DNA of 64,000 nt from Desulfatiglans anilini DSM 4660 (GTDB lineage Bacteria; Desulfobacterota; DSM-4660; Desulfatiglandales; Desulfatiglandaceae). A program made the position numbers and the translations under genes. The stretch is taken from NCBI RefSeq assembly GCF_000422285.1, contig NZ_AULM01000016.1, positions 1 to 64,000 of the forward strand, written 5' to 3'. The notes below the pieces were generated by a model. That model was not told where the DNA came from. It did no database searches and was given only the letters and a program-made list of their open reading frames with translations. This document shows positions 63,391 to 64,000 of the stretch, piece by piece (within the stretch, counting starts at the first letter, position 1; every line of letters begins with the position of its first letter).

Positions 63391-63400
63391 AGACTAGTCT
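63391..63400 (+). promoter_or_regulatory. Palindromic candidate operator of toxin-antitoxin pair
   Basis: AGACTAGTCT is a perfect 10-base palindrome, followed by CAGACTGG, 29-38 bases before the antitoxin start. Phd/YefM antitoxins repress their own operons at such sites. Confidence 0.4.
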
Positions 63401-63428
63401 CAGACTGGTTTGTTTGTGGAGGGAGCTT

Positions 63429-63668
63429 ATGGAGACAATCGGGGCCTACGAGGCAAAAACACATCTCCCCCAACTTCTGGAGCGTGTCGCCAAGGGTGAG
63501 AGAATAACGATCACGAAGCACGGCGTGCCTGTCGCGACCCTGCAACCCGCGGATTCCTCGAAAAGGACGCCCGTGCGGGACGTCATCGATCAATTGAAAC
63601 AGTTTCGAAGCGCCCACCGCCTTGACGGACTTTCGGTTCGCGACATGATCGCGGAGGGAAGGCGCTAA
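63429..63668 (+). CDS. Phd/YefM-family antitoxin
   Basis: The 79-residue protein begins METIGAYEAKTHLPQLLERVAKGERITITKHGVPVATLQP, cited here as the region 1-40, the standard Phd/YefM DNA-binding fold. The C-terminal half (HRLDGLSVRDMIAEGRR) is the toxin-binding tail. It both represses its operon and neutralises the toxin made by the next gene. GGAGGGAG precedes the ATG at 63429; the stop shares one base with the toxin start (TAATG), so the two are translated together. Confidence 0.93.
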   Translation: METIGAYEAKTHLPQLLERVAKGERITITKHGVPVATLQPADSSKRTPVRDVIDQLKQFRSAHRLDGLSVRDMIAEGRR

Positions 63669-64000
63669 TGTCCGCGCGTTTCGTGGTCGACAACTCCGTC
63701 GTCATGTCGTGGTGCTTCGAGGATGAGGGAAACGGCTACGCGGAGGCCGTCCTCGAAAGCCTCGAATCCGCGGAGGCCTTGGTGCCTGCCATCTGGCCCC
63801 TTGAAGTGGGCAATGTGCTGCTTGCGGCTGAAAGGAAAAAACGACTCAGTCACGCTGCGGTCGTGCGCTTTCTCGCCCTTTTGGGCGGCTTGCCCATTAC
63901 GGTTGAACAGGAAACCCCGGAGCGGATGCTCAAAGAGATCGTCTCACTCGCTCGGGAACACGGGCTTTCCACCTATGACGCATCCTATCTGGACCTCGCC
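63668..64000 (+). CDS. vapC: VapC-family PIN-domain toxin (cut by window end)
   Basis: The visible 111 residues form most of a PIN-domain ribonuclease. VVDNSVVMSWCFEDE carries the first catalytic Asp, PAIWPLEVGNVLL the conserved Glu, and STYDASYLDLA the third acidic residue region. VapC toxins cleave tRNA or rRNA. The last acidic residues are beyond the window. The gene directly follows the Phd-type antitoxin, overlapping it by one base. Confidence 0.93.
   Translation, partial: MSARFVVDNSVVMSWCFEDEGNGYAEAVLESLESAEALVPAIWPLEVGNVLLAAERKKRLSHAAVVRFLALLGGLPITVEQETPERMLKEIVSLAREHGLSTYDASYLDLA

Overview
The window looks like chromosome from an anaerobic, GC-rich, Gram-negative bacterium, most likely a sulfate-reducer-type Desulfobacterota. 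The signs are a double-cubane 2-hydroxyacyl-CoA-dehydratase-type reductase with its activase, a tungsten aldehyde:ferredoxin oxidoreductase domain, a siroheme/4Fe-4S protein, ATP-type PEP carboxykinase, several outer-membrane barrels, and apparent use of UGA as selenocysteine. This placement is inferred from gene content, not from a marker gene.

Layout. 0-3 kb: an IS5-type transposase end, a beta-CASP metallo-beta-lactamase protein and a KamA-type radical SAM enzyme. 3-6 kb: ftsH and a flavodoxin-fold protein. 6.4-10.1 kb: an Mla-type lipid transport operon (STAS-MlaE, MlaF, MlaD, lipoprotein). 10.2-15 kb: an NlpC/P60 protein with a barrel-like tail, a TauE/SafE permease, a lipoprotein, a PsiE-like protein and an AhpD-like protein. 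15.4-23.4 kb: a candidate small RNA, a long leader, then a TonB receptor with an in-frame UGA, a tetrapyrrole methylase, an FecCD permease, an ABC ATPase, a binding protein and a class I methyltransferase. This reads as an uptake system for a tetrapyrrole, corrinoid or metal chelate. 23.8-28 kb: an AI-2E-type permease, a secreted esterase and an ABC-2 exporter. 28.6-31.5 kb: the double-cubane reductase, its activase and an AT-rich orphan gene, bracketed by two inverted copies of one promoter module. 31.9-37.5 kb: an SLC13 permease with four RCK_C domains, then a NikK/NikL-like periplasmic set with a NikR-like operator and a porin. 38-42.8 kb: a cation/proton antiporter and a GH17-GT2 beta-glucan synthase.

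43.2-48.8 kb is the most unusual part. An ArsR regulator with its own palindromic operator precedes three small genes that each contain an in-frame UGA: an unknown protein, a thioredoxin-fold protein with a UxxC motif, and a DsrE-family protein with UGxC. A TauE/SafE exporter, a phosphate-selective-type porin and a siroheme/ferredoxin protein follow. The last two UGAs have well-placed bacterial SECIS-like hairpins, and the TonB receptor UGA has one with a GGU loop and a bulged U. Taken together, the locus looks like a selenoprotein-based sulfur (or selenium) relay coupled to oxyanion transport.

48.9-64 kb: pckA, a P-type ATPase, alpha-glucan phosphorylase, superoxide dismutase, a baeRF-like protein, a truncated AbiEi antitoxin, a 1201-residue fusion of a GMC oxidoreductase and an aldehyde:ferredoxin oxidoreductase, a methyltransferase and a Phd/VapC toxin-antitoxin pair cut by the window end. 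A family of about 170-bp palindromic intergenic repeats is scattered through the window (19.9, 35.1, 40.0 and 44.5 kb, with tail-only copies at 43.9 and 57.4 kb).
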